DNA of 64,000 bases, from the NCBI RefSeq assembly GCF_904846705.1, contig NZ_CAJHBS010000003.1:62001-126000 (forward strand), in the 5' to 3' direction. The translations under genes and the position numbers were made by a program. The stretch's first letter is position 1; the number at the start of each line of letters is the position of its first letter. This DNA is from Psychrobacter sp. Pi2-52. GTDB lineage: Bacteria; Pseudomonadota; Gammaproteobacteria; Pseudomonadales; Moraxellaceae. Positions 19,184 through 28,500 of this stretch are shown here, piece after piece. The notes under the pieces were generated by a model. It worked only from the letters and a program-made list of their open reading frames with translations. It made no database searches and had not been told where the DNA came from.

Positions 19184-19909
19184 CTACACTGCCGCTATGC
19201 TAGTCTTATCCGAATCCAACGCACCGAATGAACGTTCTTGCACAATACTATCATCTATTGACTTATGGCTAGAAGATGTAGATGCCTGCGTACTAGCAAG
19301 CAAATGATAATCATACAGCTCTTGAATCATAAGCCCTGCTTGAGTCTCGAACTGAGCGTTAATATCAATGATACGGCGCTGAAAATAACGATAAGCAACC
19401 AACGCAGGGATAGCAACGATCATACCTGCAGCGGTAGTGATTAGTGCCTGTGATACACCAGCGGCTAGCATCGTCGGATCTTGCATGGCGCCATCGGTAA
19501 TCGCTAAGAATGAAGAGATGATTCCTAGTACCGTACCTAATAGGCCAAGCAACGGAGCTATCGCACCGATAGTTCCTAACATATTGATGTTTTTTTCTAA
19601 CTGATGAACTTGGACGCTGGCACGGTTTTGCATGTGCATCGTCATCGACTCTAGCCCATACTGACGGTACAGTAAACCCGTTGCCAAGATATCGCCAAGC
19701 GCCGTCTTTTCTTTTACATTCATCAATTGTGTGCGGCCAATATCGCCATTTTCACGTAAACGAGTTATTAGTTGTTCGCGCAACCTGCTAGGAGCGACTT
19801 TGTTAAACTGTAGCGTATGGCTACGTTCAATGATGATAACCAAAGCCAATATAGAACAGACCACGATAGGTGTCATTAGCCAGCCACCTGCTTTTACCAA
19901 CTCCCACAT
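19184..19909 (-). CDS. exbB: ExbB/TolQ/MotA-family proton channel protein
   Basis: A 241-aa protein with three membrane helices (about 8-28, 110-140, 150-175) and the family core GTIGAIAPLLGLLGTVLGII. It forms the proton-conducting pentamer around ExbD. I took the ATG at 19909; a GTG two codons upstream (19915) is the alternative. It is first in the exbB-exbD-msbA-lpxK-kdsB run. The C-terminus is Ser/Thr/Asp-rich and probably flexible. Confidence 0.93.
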   Translation of the reverse strand: MWELVKAGGWLMTPIVVCSILALVIIIERSHTLQFNKVAPSRLREQLITRLRENGDIGRTQLMNVKEKTALGDILATGLLYRQYGLESMTMHMQNRASVQVHQLEKNINMLGTIGAIAPLLGLLGTVLGIISSFLAITDGAMQDPTMLAAGVSQALITTAAGMIVAIPALVAYRYFQRRIIDINAQFETQAGLMIQELYDYHLLASTQASTSSSHKSIDDSIVQERSFGALDSDKTSIAAV

Positions 19910-19994
19910 ACCCACTCTCTTCCATATTTTTGCAAAAATAGTTGTTCAGAGGCGACTTAGCATTTGGATAGATACGGCTAACTCGCAAACGTTA

Positions 19995-21164
19995 TTAAGC
20001 TTGAGCTTCTATATGTTTAATCAACGCAGCTAATTGATCTTGATTGTGGAAAAATATCTCAACACTACCTTGACCATCTTTTTTATGTTTGAGTTTGACT
20101 TCAGCACCAAGCATGTCTGTCAATCTTTGGGTCAAACGCTCTGCATCACGAGATTGTGCTTGTTCAGCACGGTTGATCTTGGGCGCTGGCTGCAAGATTG
20201 ACTTGACCAATTTTTCAGCTTCTCGCACGGTCATACCGCCATCGATAATCTTTTGCGCGATGATAGGTTGCTGTTCAGAGGACAATGCTAAAAGTGTACG
20301 AGCATGACCCATATCTAGCGCACTGTTGGCTAAATGGTCTTTTACTGTATCATGCAGCTGATTTAAACGAAGTAGATTCGATACTGTCGTACGCGCCTTG
20401 CCAACGACTTCAGCAATCATGGCATGACTCATACCAAACTCCGTATGAAAGCGTTGCAACGCCGCTGCCTGCTCAATCACTGATAAGTCTTCACGCTGGA
20501 TGTTTTCAATCAATGCTAGGGCAATCGCCAACTCGTCGGATAAAGCGCGCTCAATCGCAGGGATAACTGCTTTTCCTGCCATTTTTGCTGCGCGCCAGCG
20601 GCGTTCACCAGCGATAATTTCGTGAGTGACAAATGCTTCACTTTTATCTTCGTTTGCCAACAGTGGGCGGATAACGATAGGCTGCATCACGCCATGCTGC
20701 TCGATAGAAGATGCCAACTCTGCAAGTGCTGTTTCACTCATATCACGACGAGGCTGATACTTACCTGCTTGCAAGCGTGTGACATCGATTTGTACAAGGC
20801 TAATCTGATCTTCGGTTGCGCTCGTATCTGCACTATTGCCACGTGATTTGTTGATCGACGCCTTACTAGTAGCACGAGATGAACGTGGCGCGCGAGTACT
20901 ACTCTCACTAGCAGCATCGTTATCAGTAGTCTTCGCAGATGATTTTTTACTGGCTTTTGTTGGAGTGATATCAGGCGCTATATCTGTGGATACAGTATCT
21001 ATAGGCGCATTAGTATCTACAGGCACATTAATATCTGGCGCAGCATTTTCACGCGCCACCATGTCGTCTTGCAAGGCAGAGGCGGTAATTTGCTTTTCTT
21101 TTTTGATTGACCCTAATAAGGCATCTAAGCCCCGATTAGCAGCCAACCCTCTTTTCTTCGCCAT
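19995..21164 (-). CDS. parB: Chromosome partitioning protein ParB
   Basis: A 389-aa ParB/Spo0J that binds parS sites, spreads as a CTP-dependent clamp and stimulates ParA. Visible parts are the conserved start KKRGLAANRGLDALLGSI, the CTP-binding region with QPRRDMSETALAELASSI and GERRWRAAK, an HTH region (MSHAMIAEVVGKARTTVSNLLRL), and a C-terminal dimerisation domain. Residues 25-120 form an unusually long Asp/Thr/Ser/Lys-rich linker, which makes the protein about 90 aa longer than most. AGAGGATAGG precedes the ATG. It follows parA after about 157 bases. Confidence 0.96.
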   Translation of the reverse strand: MAKKRGLAANRGLDALLGSIKKEKQITASALQDDMVARENAAPDINVPVDTNAPIDTVSTDIAPDITPTKASKKSSAKTTDNDAASESSTRAPRSSRATSKASINKSRGNSADTSATEDQISLVQIDVTRLQAGKYQPRRDMSETALAELASSIEQHGVMQPIVIRPLLANEDKSEAFVTHEIIAGERRWRAAKMAGKAVIPAIERALSDELAIALALIENIQREDLSVIEQAAALQRFHTEFGMSHAMIAEVVGKARTTVSNLLRLNQLHDTVKDHLANSALDMGHARTLLALSSEQQPIIAQKIIDGGMTVREAEKLVKSILQPAPKINRAEQAQSRDAERLTQRLTDMLGAEVKLKHKKDGQGSVEIFFHNQDQLAALIKHIEAQA

Positions 21165-21321
21165 GATTACCTATCCTCTAACGCTAAAATAAAAGCCAAT
21201 CGATTACTAATGCGGCTTACTAAATACAATGTTAAGTGTTCTATATTTATGCTATTCATTCACTGTGCTGATCAGTGACACTTTTTATCTAAAAATTCTT
21301 TGTAAGAACTTTAGATAATAA

Positions 21322-22101
21322 CTAGCTACTTTGTTTCATCACTTCAGCGGCAAGCTTTTGATACGCGCGTGCACCTTTTGACCATCTCTCATACGCAATA
21401 ACTGGTAAGCCGTGCGCAGGGGCTTCTGCCAAGCGAATATTTCTTGGAATATGAGTCTTGTACATGATATCGCCAAAATGCGCTTCTAGCTCAGTAGATA
21501 CATCACGAGCAAGCGTATTACGCGCATCAAATAGCGTTCTGACCACACCGCGAATATATAGCTTAGGGTTCAACTCTGTAAGGCGTTCAATCGTTTGCGA
21601 TAAGTCGGCCAATCCTTCTAGTGCATAGTACTCACACTGCATAGGAATAATCACACTGTCCGTAGCCACCAACGCATTAATCGTCAGTAGATTCAAACTA
21701 GGCGCACAATCGATAATCACATAATCGTATGGCTGTTTTTGTGTGGATACCTGATCGTTAACCAATTCAGCCATGGCGGTTTTGAACAGCTCATGACTAT
21801 CTGTCTTACTCATTAAGGTAATGTCCATGCCAGCCAAATCGCGATTGGCACCGATGACATCGAACCCTGCAGGACTAGTAACAATTGCTTCAGACAACGC
21901 GACGCCATCTAGCAAAACGTCCGCTATGGTAAGATCCAACTCGTTTTTGTCAACGCCTGTACCACTGGTCGCATTACCTTGTGGGTCTAAGTCAATCAGC
22001 AGTACATGCTTGCGTTTAGCAGCCAAGCTGGCGGTCAAATTTACTGCCGTTGTGGTTTTACCCACACCGCCTTTTTGATTCGCAATTGCTATGATTTCCA
22101 T
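21322..22101 (-). CDS. parA: Chromosome partitioning ATPase ParA
   Basis: A 259-aa ParA/Soj ATPase that binds the nucleoid non-specifically and moves ParB-parS complexes. The deviant Walker A KGGVGKTTTAVN begins at residue 10; DLDPQGNATSG and VIIDCAPSLNLLT follow. I chose the ATG at 22101 (MEIIAIANQ), with a GAGTGAG run upstream; a TTG at 22113 would add four residues. The order rsmG-parA-parB is the classical one. Confidence 0.96.
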   Translation of the reverse strand: MEIIAIANQKGGVGKTTTAVNLTASLAAKRKHVLLIDLDPQGNATSGTGVDKNELDLTIADVLLDGVALSEAIVTSPAGFDVIGANRDLAGMDITLMSKTDSHELFKTAMAELVNDQVSTQKQPYDYVIIDCAPSLNLLTINALVATDSVIIPMQCEYYALEGLADLSQTIERLTELNPKLYIRGVVRTLFDARNTLARDVSTELEAHFGDIMYKTHIPRNIRLAEAPAHGLPVIAYERWSKGARAYQKLAAEVMKQSS

Positions 22102-22341
22102 ACACTCACTCAATTTTATTAGGGTCTATTACTTTTGACTCGGTTGGTACAATTATTTTTTTATTCAATCTTGTACAGCGACACTCGCTCAGTATTTAAA
22201 AATAAGCAATTTATGGTCTAAAATGCTCAGTTTGCGTTCGAGCATTTTAAATGCTTTTAAATACTATGTCATTTAGATACAGACGTAAACTGTGTTTCAC
22301 AAAAAACTGTACCTGTTTCATGACTGCGAAGTGTTTATGCC
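22102..22341. promoter_or_regulatory. rsmG-parA gap with hairpin and parS-like half site
   Basis: The gap carries a perfect inverted repeat AAAATGCTC / GAGCATTTT (22220-22228 and 22240-22248) that could end the rsmG transcript. It also holds TGTTTCAC at 22293-22300, one half of the classical parS palindrome; the other half is degraded (AAAAAACT). No complete parS was noticed in the window. Confidence 0.35.
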
Positions 22342-23058
22342 TTAGCTGTCTTTGGCAGACATTTCAATTAAATGACGACTGTCGTGCAAACGTGGCACCG
22401 TCAGTTTAATGGTTTTGATATGCCAATCACTATCGAGTGCTTGCAGCTCTTCTTCACTCGGGACTTTACCTTTCATAGCACATAAGAAGCCGCCATCTGC
22501 CAATCTTGGCTGCGCTACTTCTACAAAATCTATCAAACTGGCAAACGCTCGTGATGTCACCACAGCATAACTTGCTTCATGCGCTTCAATACGCGATGCG
22601 ATCGGCTGCATATTACTCAAGCCGAGCTCGCTGCTGATTTGCTTAATAAAGCGAATTTTCTTCTGATTGCTATCAAGCGCAGTACACTGGCGCTCAGGCT
22701 GACAAATGGCAATAATAACTGCCGGCAACCCTGCTCCCGTGCCGATATCTAGCAACGATCCGGTGGGTAAATGCGTTATAATAGACAGGCAATCTATCAC
22801 ATGCTTGATCAGCGCTTCTTCTGGATCAGTGATCGCGGTCAGATTATACGCTTTATTCCATAGTAAAAGCTGGTCTAAGTACAATAATAACGTGCGCTGC
22901 TGCGTTTCACTTAACGGCAGACCTAGCTCATTTATCGCTTGCGCCAAGGTATTAGCCAGCTTTGGCAGTTGCGCACCAAGCTTTACGAAACCAGACGGAT
23001 CAATATTGATATTACCCATACTAGCAGACGATGAAGAGTTTTTAGCGGAAGCTGACAT
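22342..23058 (-). CDS. rsmG: 16S rRNA (guanine527-N7)-methyltransferase RsmG
   Basis: Methylates G527 of 16S rRNA. The 238-aa protein contains YNLTAITDPEEALIKHVIDC, the SAM-binding loop LLDIGTGAGLPAVI, LDSNQKKIRFIKQ and VTSRAFASL, all typical of RsmG/GidB. The first about 20 residues (Ser/Ala/Asn-rich) are an extension beyond the family start. It lies upstream of parA-parB on the same strand. The gene usually before it (mnmG/gidA) is absent here; a divergent Lon-like gene is present instead. Confidence 0.95.
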   Translation of the reverse strand: MSASAKNSSSSASMGNINIDPSGFVKLGAQLPKLANTLAQAINELGLPLSETQQRTLLLYLDQLLLWNKAYNLTAITDPEEALIKHVIDCLSIITHLPTGSLLDIGTGAGLPAVIIAICQPERQCTALDSNQKKIRFIKQISSELGLSNMQPIASRIEAHEASYAVVTSRAFASLIDFVEVAQPRLADGGFLCAMKGKVPSEEELQALDSDWHIKTIKLTVPRLHDSRHLIEMSAKDS

Positions 23059-23397
23059 ACAACGAGTTATCCAGTTTTGACTTGTGAACCGTTTATTTTA
23101 TCATGCAGTCTGCCCATTGAATAGTTGCAGATTGCGCCAATGTGGGACATCTTATACTATCTACGCTTATCATGAGGCGTTATTCTGCTTTGATTGCCTC
23201 CAATTCGCTGATTAAGTCATTTGTTTTTTACCAGTTTTACTCAATCATTTGTCTAAATATGATACAAAACTGCGCTTAATGACTTCGCTAATAGGTGACT
23301 ATATCTTGTAAGATGTCATGATTGATTATAAAAAACTCAGAATACGCATGAACAGATAAGATCAATCACTTCTCATATCCCTTTAATACTTTTTAAG
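23059..23397. promoter_or_regulatory. Divergent region between rsmG and the Lon-like gene
   Basis: 339 A/T-rich bases without a gene, presumably with promoters both ways. TTATCCAGT at 23067-23075 matches the DnaA box TTATCCACA at 7 of 9 positions, but a single weak match is not evidence of an origin. Nothing else was recognised. Confidence 0.3.
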
Positions 23398-26256
23398 ATG
23401 ATTTTTCAAACGCCTATGACAGAACAACCCTACACCCCTATATCGCAAGTATCAAAAGACGCTAACAATATGGTAGTACCTACTACTGACTCAAAAAATA
23501 CTAAGCAAACAGCACCTGATACCCCAAACCCTATCTTCATAGAAGTTCAGCAAAATTGTCGCATTTCCGCTGAGCAATTAAAACGCTATAGCGACCCTGA
23601 TGAGTTACCTACAGATACACGTACTGCGCCTGACTTAGATGTTGGTTTCGGCCAACAACGCGCGCTTAAAGCATTGCATACAGCGCTGGATATTAAAGCC
23701 AGTGGTTACCATGTGTTTGCCGCTGGTGAAAACGGTTTGGGCAAACGTACTGTGATTAGTCGTCTTTTGACGCGTATTGCCGCCGACGCACCAACGCCAG
23801 ATGATTGGGTATATGTGCATAATTTCACCGATCCACGCACACCATTGGCGCTGCGTCTACCAGCTGGTCAAGCCTCGCTATTACAGCAGCAAGTTAATAA
23901 CTTATGGCAGCAAGCAAAAAAGCGTTTAAGCCAACGCTTTCGTAGCGATCAATACCAGAGCAAAATTGAAGCCATCAAAAATAGTACTCATCAAAAAGAA
24001 AGTCATGCCTATGACGCGCTTAATGCTGAAGGCAAACAATATGACCTAGCACTGACGTTTCGCTCGTTCGATAATAAAGCCGTATTTGTTCATCCTAGTC
24101 AGCTGCCTACAGAAAGCAACAGCGGTGATAACAAACAGGTAGAAACACCTAACAAGCAAAAAAATTCAGAAAAGCTCGATGATAGCGAAAAAGTTAATAT
24201 CTTGAGCAATAAAGATAATGAGAGTAAAGAAAACCAAGACTCTACATATGGCAATAATGAATACGAAGCTGAGCTGAATAACTTCGTGCAAAAGAACCAT
24301 ATGCAAAAGCGCCTGAGTCAATTGACTATCGCCTTAGAGCAACTAGAAGACGAAGCCAATGATGAAATAGAGGCATTACATCGTAGTATTGCCCAACGTG
24401 CTTTACAGCCATTATTTACTCCTATTTATGAGCAGTTTGCGACTCATCCACTTGTCGTAGAATATCTCAAGACTGTATTTGATGACATGGTCACTCACGT
24501 AGAGCGTATCGTCAATGGCGATGATGAGGAGTTTGTGACGGCAGTGTTGGCTACGACGCCCAGTCGTTATGCAGTAAATGTTATTGTCAGTCACACACCT
24601 GACAGTGGCGCACCCGTGGTCTTTGAGGATTTGCCAACCCATCTCAATTTATTGGGGCATGTCGAACAAATCACCCAATTAGGCACAGTAACCACTGACG
24701 TGAGTATGATTCGTGCAGGTGCTCTACATCGCGCTAATGGCGGCTATTTACTGTTAGAAGCCAGCCACGTCCTTGAGCATCCTTATGCATGGCAGGGCTT
24801 AAAGCGCGCATTACAATCACGAAAAATCAAACTATCAAGTCTAGAGCAAATGCTGACGCTAACCGGTAGCTTATCTCTCTCACCAGCGCCTATTGATTTA
24901 GATATCAAAGTTATCTTGTTAGGTGAAGCAGATTTATATTATGAGCTGCTAGAGCTTGAGCCTGAATTTGATGCGGTATTCAAAGTCCGCGCTGACTTTC
25001 ATGACGATGTGCCTCGTACCACTGAACATGAATTGGCATTGGTCGCAAAAATGGCTGATATCATCGACTATGCCAACCTTTATCCGTTTGAGAGCAGTGC
25101 ACAGGCCACGCTACTTGAACATCTAAGCTTACAAGCTGAAGAACAAGATCGCTTAAGCCTACACAGTGACTTATTGATTAAACTATTGCATGAATCAAAC
25201 CGTCACGCTCGATTAAATAATGAGGCTATGGTGACGGCAGATCATGTCACTCAAGCAATCGATGACATGGATGAGCGTTCAGGATATTTACGCGATCTGT
25301 ACTGGGATGAGCTGAAAAACGGCCAGCAGTTGATCCAAACGCAAGGCGATGCTATCGGACAAGTTAATGCATTGACTGTGGTCAGTTATGCTGATAGTGA
25401 GTTTGGCATGCCAGCACGGCTTACTGCGGTCATTCAGCCAAACATTGGCACAGGTGAAATTCTTGATATTGAGCGTGATGTAGACTTGGGCGGTAGTTTA
25501 CACGCCAAAGGCATGCTGATTATGACCAGCTATTTGCGAGCGCTGTTTAGTCAACATCATGCACTGAATTTTAGTGCCTCACTGGCGTTTGAGCAGAGCT
25601 ACGCGCAAATCGATGGCGATAGTGCTACTGTAAGCGAAGGCTGTGCATTGCTATCCGCATTAGCAAACGTGCCTATCAATCAGTCTCTCGCGATTACTGG
25701 ATCAATGAACCAGCTAGGCGAAGTACAGGCAGTTGGTGGCATCAATGCCAAAATCGCAGGTTTCTTCGACGCTTGCCGCGAGCAAGAGCTAACAGGCGAT
25801 CAAGGCGTCGTCATTCCCATGGCTAATGTCAAACAACTGATGCTACGTGACGACATTATCGATGCGGTAAATAGAGGCAAATTTCATATCTATGGCGTCT
25901 ATACTCTAAGTGAGGCCCTGACGCTGATGACTGGCTTGCCCATCGACACCATGAATAAGAAAGGCCGTTATCGTAAAGATACTTTATTTGGCAAAGTATT
26001 AAGCCGTCTGATGCTGTGGGATGAAAACCAGGAAAACACTGATGACATCGATGATGAAAAGTCCAAAAAGAAAGCGAAGAAAAAGCGTAAAGAAAAACGT
26101 CAAAAGAAAGAAAAGCATAGAATAAAAGAAAAGCAAAAAGGCGAGAAAAGTAATGAGAAAGGTAGCGAGACAAGTAACAAGCAAAGCGATGCTGAGCCTA
26201 TTGGTGACGCCTTAAATGATAGTGAGACAACAGCTATCGACAGGAATGACAGTTAA
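23398..26256 (+). CDS. Lon-like (LonB/YcbZ-type) AAA protease with low-complexity insert and tail
   Basis: A 952-aa cytoplasmic protein of the YcbZ-type Lon-related family (peptidase S16). The P-loop is degenerate (AAGENGLGKRTV, about residue 110). RANGGYLLLEA belongs to the AAA region. The protease domain has the catalytic Ser in DGDSATVSEG and the Lys in GGINAK. Two segments are unusual: an Asn/Lys/Glu/Ser-rich insert near residues 238-290 and a very basic tail from about 882 (runs of Lys, Arg, Glu). Relatives are about 590-810 aa. Start uncertain between ATGs at 23398 and 23416, neither with a clear ribosome-binding site. Substrates are unknown. Confidence 0.87.
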   Translation: MIFQTPMTEQPYTPISQVSKDANNMVVPTTDSKNTKQTAPDTPNPIFIEVQQNCRISAEQLKRYSDPDELPTDTRTAPDLDVGFGQQRALKALHTALDIKASGYHVFAAGENGLGKRTVISRLLTRIAADAPTPDDWVYVHNFTDPRTPLALRLPAGQASLLQQQVNNLWQQAKKRLSQRFRSDQYQSKIEAIKNSTHQKESHAYDALNAEGKQYDLALTFRSFDNKAVFVHPSQLPTESNSGDNKQVETPNKQKNSEKLDDSEKVNILSNKDNESKENQDSTYGNNEYEAELNNFVQKNHMQKRLSQLTIALEQLEDEANDEIEALHRSIAQRALQPLFTPIYEQFATHPLVVEYLKTVFDDMVTHVERIVNGDDEEFVTAVLATTPSRYAVNVIVSHTPDSGAPVVFEDLPTHLNLLGHVEQITQLGTVTTDVSMIRAGALHRANGGYLLLEASHVLEHPYAWQGLKRALQSRKIKLSSLEQMLTLTGSLSLSPAPIDLDIKVILLGEADLYYELLELEPEFDAVFKVRADFHDDVPRTTEHELALVAKMADIIDYANLYPFESSAQATLLEHLSLQAEEQDRLSLHSDLLIKLLHESNRHARLNNEAMVTADHVTQAIDDMDERSGYLRDLYWDELKNGQQLIQTQGDAIGQVNALTVVSYADSEFGMPARLTAVIQPNIGTGEILDIERDVDLGGSLHAKGMLIMTSYLRALFSQHHALNFSASLAFEQSYAQIDGDSATVSEGCALLSALANVPINQSLAITGSMNQLGEVQAVGGINAKIAGFFDACREQELTGDQGVVIPMANVKQLMLRDDIIDAVNRGKFHIYGVYTLSEALTLMTGLPIDTMNKKGRYRKDTLFGKVLSRLMLWDENQENTDDIDDEKSKKKAKKKRKEKRQKKEKHRIKEKQKGEKSNEKGSETSNKQSDAEPIGDALNDSETTAIDRNDS

Positions 26257-26483
26257 AATTTAAACGGTACTACAGATACGCACGCACATTGCTGTTCGAC
26301 TAGATTCATTGTGATGTCTATGGCTAGATCGATCAGCAACCATCGAATAGCAACTATTAAATAAACATACGCATGCATGAACGTCGCTAGACGCTACGCT
26401 GCTTTTCTGAGATGATTAACGGTTCCTGATCGAGCAATATCGTGCCAGAAACCGACTTGTAACTTCATAAAGGGTATCTCTTA

Positions 26484-27626
26484 ATGACTGTACATCCTAC
26501 TGATGCTGATAACATCCAAGCTCAGTCCAATCCTAGTGAGCCGGCAGGTGCGCTTGCAACTGTAGACACTGGTACCTCAAAAGAGGCCAATGCCGCCAAT
26601 ATTAGTGACAATCGACATGGTGCGGCAACGACTGCTCGGCAATGGCAAGTACTATCACAACTGCAGCGCAATCGCTGGGTAGGTACCACGCATATTTATG
26701 AGCAGCTGATGATGGCAGGCTTTGATATCAGCCTACGTACTGTCCAACGCGATTTGAATGCCCTTGCCAAACGCTTCCCTATCGAAAAAAACAATGCCAA
26801 TCCTCAAGGATGGCGCTGGAAAGAAGACGCACCATTACAAAGTTTGCCGCACATGAACTTATCACAAGCGGTTGCTTTTAATATGGTCGAGGCCAATCTG
26901 ACCCAGTTACTGCCACCTGTTATCTTAGATGAATTATTTCCTTGGTTTGACTTAGCACGGCGACAGCTCAAGAACAGCAAAGTGACCCACTCTTGGATAG
27001 ACAGAGTGCGTATCGAGCCTGCCACGCAGCCGCTTATTGCACCAGATATCGATTTGGACAGTAAAGACAATATTTACCATGCGCTATTTTATCAGCTGCA
27101 GATTCATGCTTGTTATACTCGTAGCAACAAATTACAAGCCAGCGAATATATCCTAAATCCAATCGCAATTATCCAGCGTGGCGTGATTATCTATCTGCTG
27201 GCAACTCGTACTGACGATCCAAAAGCCATCATTCGCACCTTTGCCTTACATCGGTTTGATAGTGTTGAGATTCTCGAAACCGCTGCAAAAACGCCAGAAA
27301 AATTTCAACTCGACACCTATTTGGATGAAGGTAGCATGGGCTTTAGTCACCCACTGTTTGGCGAATTGGATGAGCGTGGCAAAAATACTGCTGTTGAGCT
27401 TAGGTTCACTAGGCAAGCTGGTAAGAGTATGACCGAAAGTAAGCTTAATGACGATCAAACCGTGACGCTAAATGAGGATAATACCCTTACTGTAAAAGCT
27501 ACTGTTAATTTAACCTCACAGTTGGTCTGGTGGCTGCGTGGATTTGGTAGTGGGTTATTAGATGCTAAGCCTGAACTACTTTATCAAGCGGTATTAGACA
27601 AACCTGCGACAGCAACTAATGAATGA
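26484..27626 (+). CDS. WYL-domain transcriptional regulator
   Basis: A 380-aa predicted regulator. After a flexible Ala/Asn/Thr-rich N-terminus (about 1-50) comes a winged helix-turn-helix (RQWQVLSQLQRNRW through SLRTVQRDLNALAKRF), then a WYL domain (about 190-265: YILNPIAIIQRGVIIYLLA) and a WCX-like C-terminus. WYL domains sense nucleic acids or small ligands and often control stress or defence genes. AAGGGTATC precedes the ATG. The terD-like gene follows 99 bases later on the same strand and is the obvious candidate target or partner. Confidence 0.86.
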   Translation: MTVHPTDADNIQAQSNPSEPAGALATVDTGTSKEANAANISDNRHGAATTARQWQVLSQLQRNRWVGTTHIYEQLMMAGFDISLRTVQRDLNALAKRFPIEKNNANPQGWRWKEDAPLQSLPHMNLSQAVAFNMVEANLTQLLPPVILDELFPWFDLARRQLKNSKVTHSWIDRVRIEPATQPLIAPDIDLDSKDNIYHALFYQLQIHACYTRSNKLQASEYILNPIAIIQRGVIIYLLATRTDDPKAIIRTFALHRFDSVEILETAAKTPEKFQLDTYLDEGSMGFSHPLFGELDERGKNTAVELRFTRQAGKSMTESKLNDDQTVTLNEDNTLTVKATVNLTSQLVWWLRGFGSGLLDAKPELLYQAVLDKPATATNE

Positions 27627-27725
27627 CGTCACTGACATGAGACAGGCTTATTACATAGCACGCCTTAAGTAAGCAAACACCAAATCTAGATAACGGTTAA
27701 AAATTAAGAATAAAAAAGGAAATTT

Positions 27726-28373
27726 ATGTCGACCACTGCCCCATCACCACTGTTGTCAGATAGTTTACGAGGACTGGGACTAGACGCAGGAACGTTGTTC
27801 TTTGCACTCAATTATGAATTTACCAAAATTGAGCCAAAAGGCATGTTTAAGCGCTTCAAAAAAAATCAAAGCGCGATGGATATTGATCTGGCTTGCGTGT
27901 TGTACGATGACAATTGTGTCATCAGTGACATCGTTTGGTTTAAGCAATTGCGAGATAAAGCTGAATCGGTCAAGCATCAAGGTGACAGCTTAAATGGTAA
28001 GGATCGCGGTGAACAAGCCATGTATCTGGCCCCGCTTGATCAAGAGCAAATCAGATTGGAGCTTGAGAAAATACCCGCTCATATTACTCATATTGGTTTA
28101 ATTGCCAACTCATACCATGGACATTCATTTTCTAGGGTGAAAAAAGGCGAAATTCACCTGAGTGACGATGAAGGAAACCGTCGTTTTGAAGTCAACCTTA
28201 AGCAGCTCCCACGCGACTGCACCACGTTATGGGTAGCGCATTTGCGTCGATCTGTTGACGACTGGCATTTAACATTGCAAAACTTACCACTCACTGCAGA
28301 ACATCTAGCCGACGCAGCACAAGAAGTGGCTCATGAGTTAGCACGTGCACTGCCCATTCCTCAGGGTATATAA
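27726..28373 (+). CDS. TerD-family stress protein
   Basis: A 215-aa protein with the TerD/CABP plan: LGLDAGTLFFAL, DIDLACVLYDDNCVISDIVW, GDSLNGKDRGE and LEKIPAHITHIGLIANSY. TerD proteins bind calcium through the Asp clusters and take part in tellurite, phage or envelope-stress responses. AAGGAAA lies upstream of the ATG. The residue run GMFKRFKKNQSAM after the first strand is an insertion relative to canonical TerD. Other ter genes (terA, terB, terC, terZ) are not next to it. A strong terminator follows. Confidence 0.85.
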   Translation: MSTTAPSPLLSDSLRGLGLDAGTLFFALNYEFTKIEPKGMFKRFKKNQSAMDIDLACVLYDDNCVISDIVWFKQLRDKAESVKHQGDSLNGKDRGEQAMYLAPLDQEQIRLELEKIPAHITHIGLIANSYHGHSFSRVKKGEIHLSDDEGNRRFEVNLKQLPRDCTTLWVAHLRRSVDDWHLTLQNLPLTAEHLADAAQEVAHELARALPIPQGI

Positions 28374-28394
28374 GAGCAACTGGTCATCGAATAT

Positions 28395-28434
28395 AAAAGA
28401 GGTCTTGTGCTCGCATAGCACAAGACCTCTTTTT
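28395..28434. terminator. Terminator after the TerD gene
   Basis: A 17-base inverted repeat (28395-28411 / 28417-28433, core AGAGGTCTTGTGCT) with a 5-base loop and T-run. The opposing ion channel gene ends at 28501, so it may serve both genes. Confidence 0.9.
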
Positions 28435-28500
28435 ATGAGTAAAGCATTAGCTGCAATTAACTACTAAAAACCTATCTGTTCTAAATCATTTCACACTTGC

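Noticed and set aside
23067..23075. Possible replication origin from a DnaA-box-like TTATCCAGT
   Set aside because: A single 7/9 match without clustered boxes, A/T repeats or dnaA nearby is not evidence of oriC.
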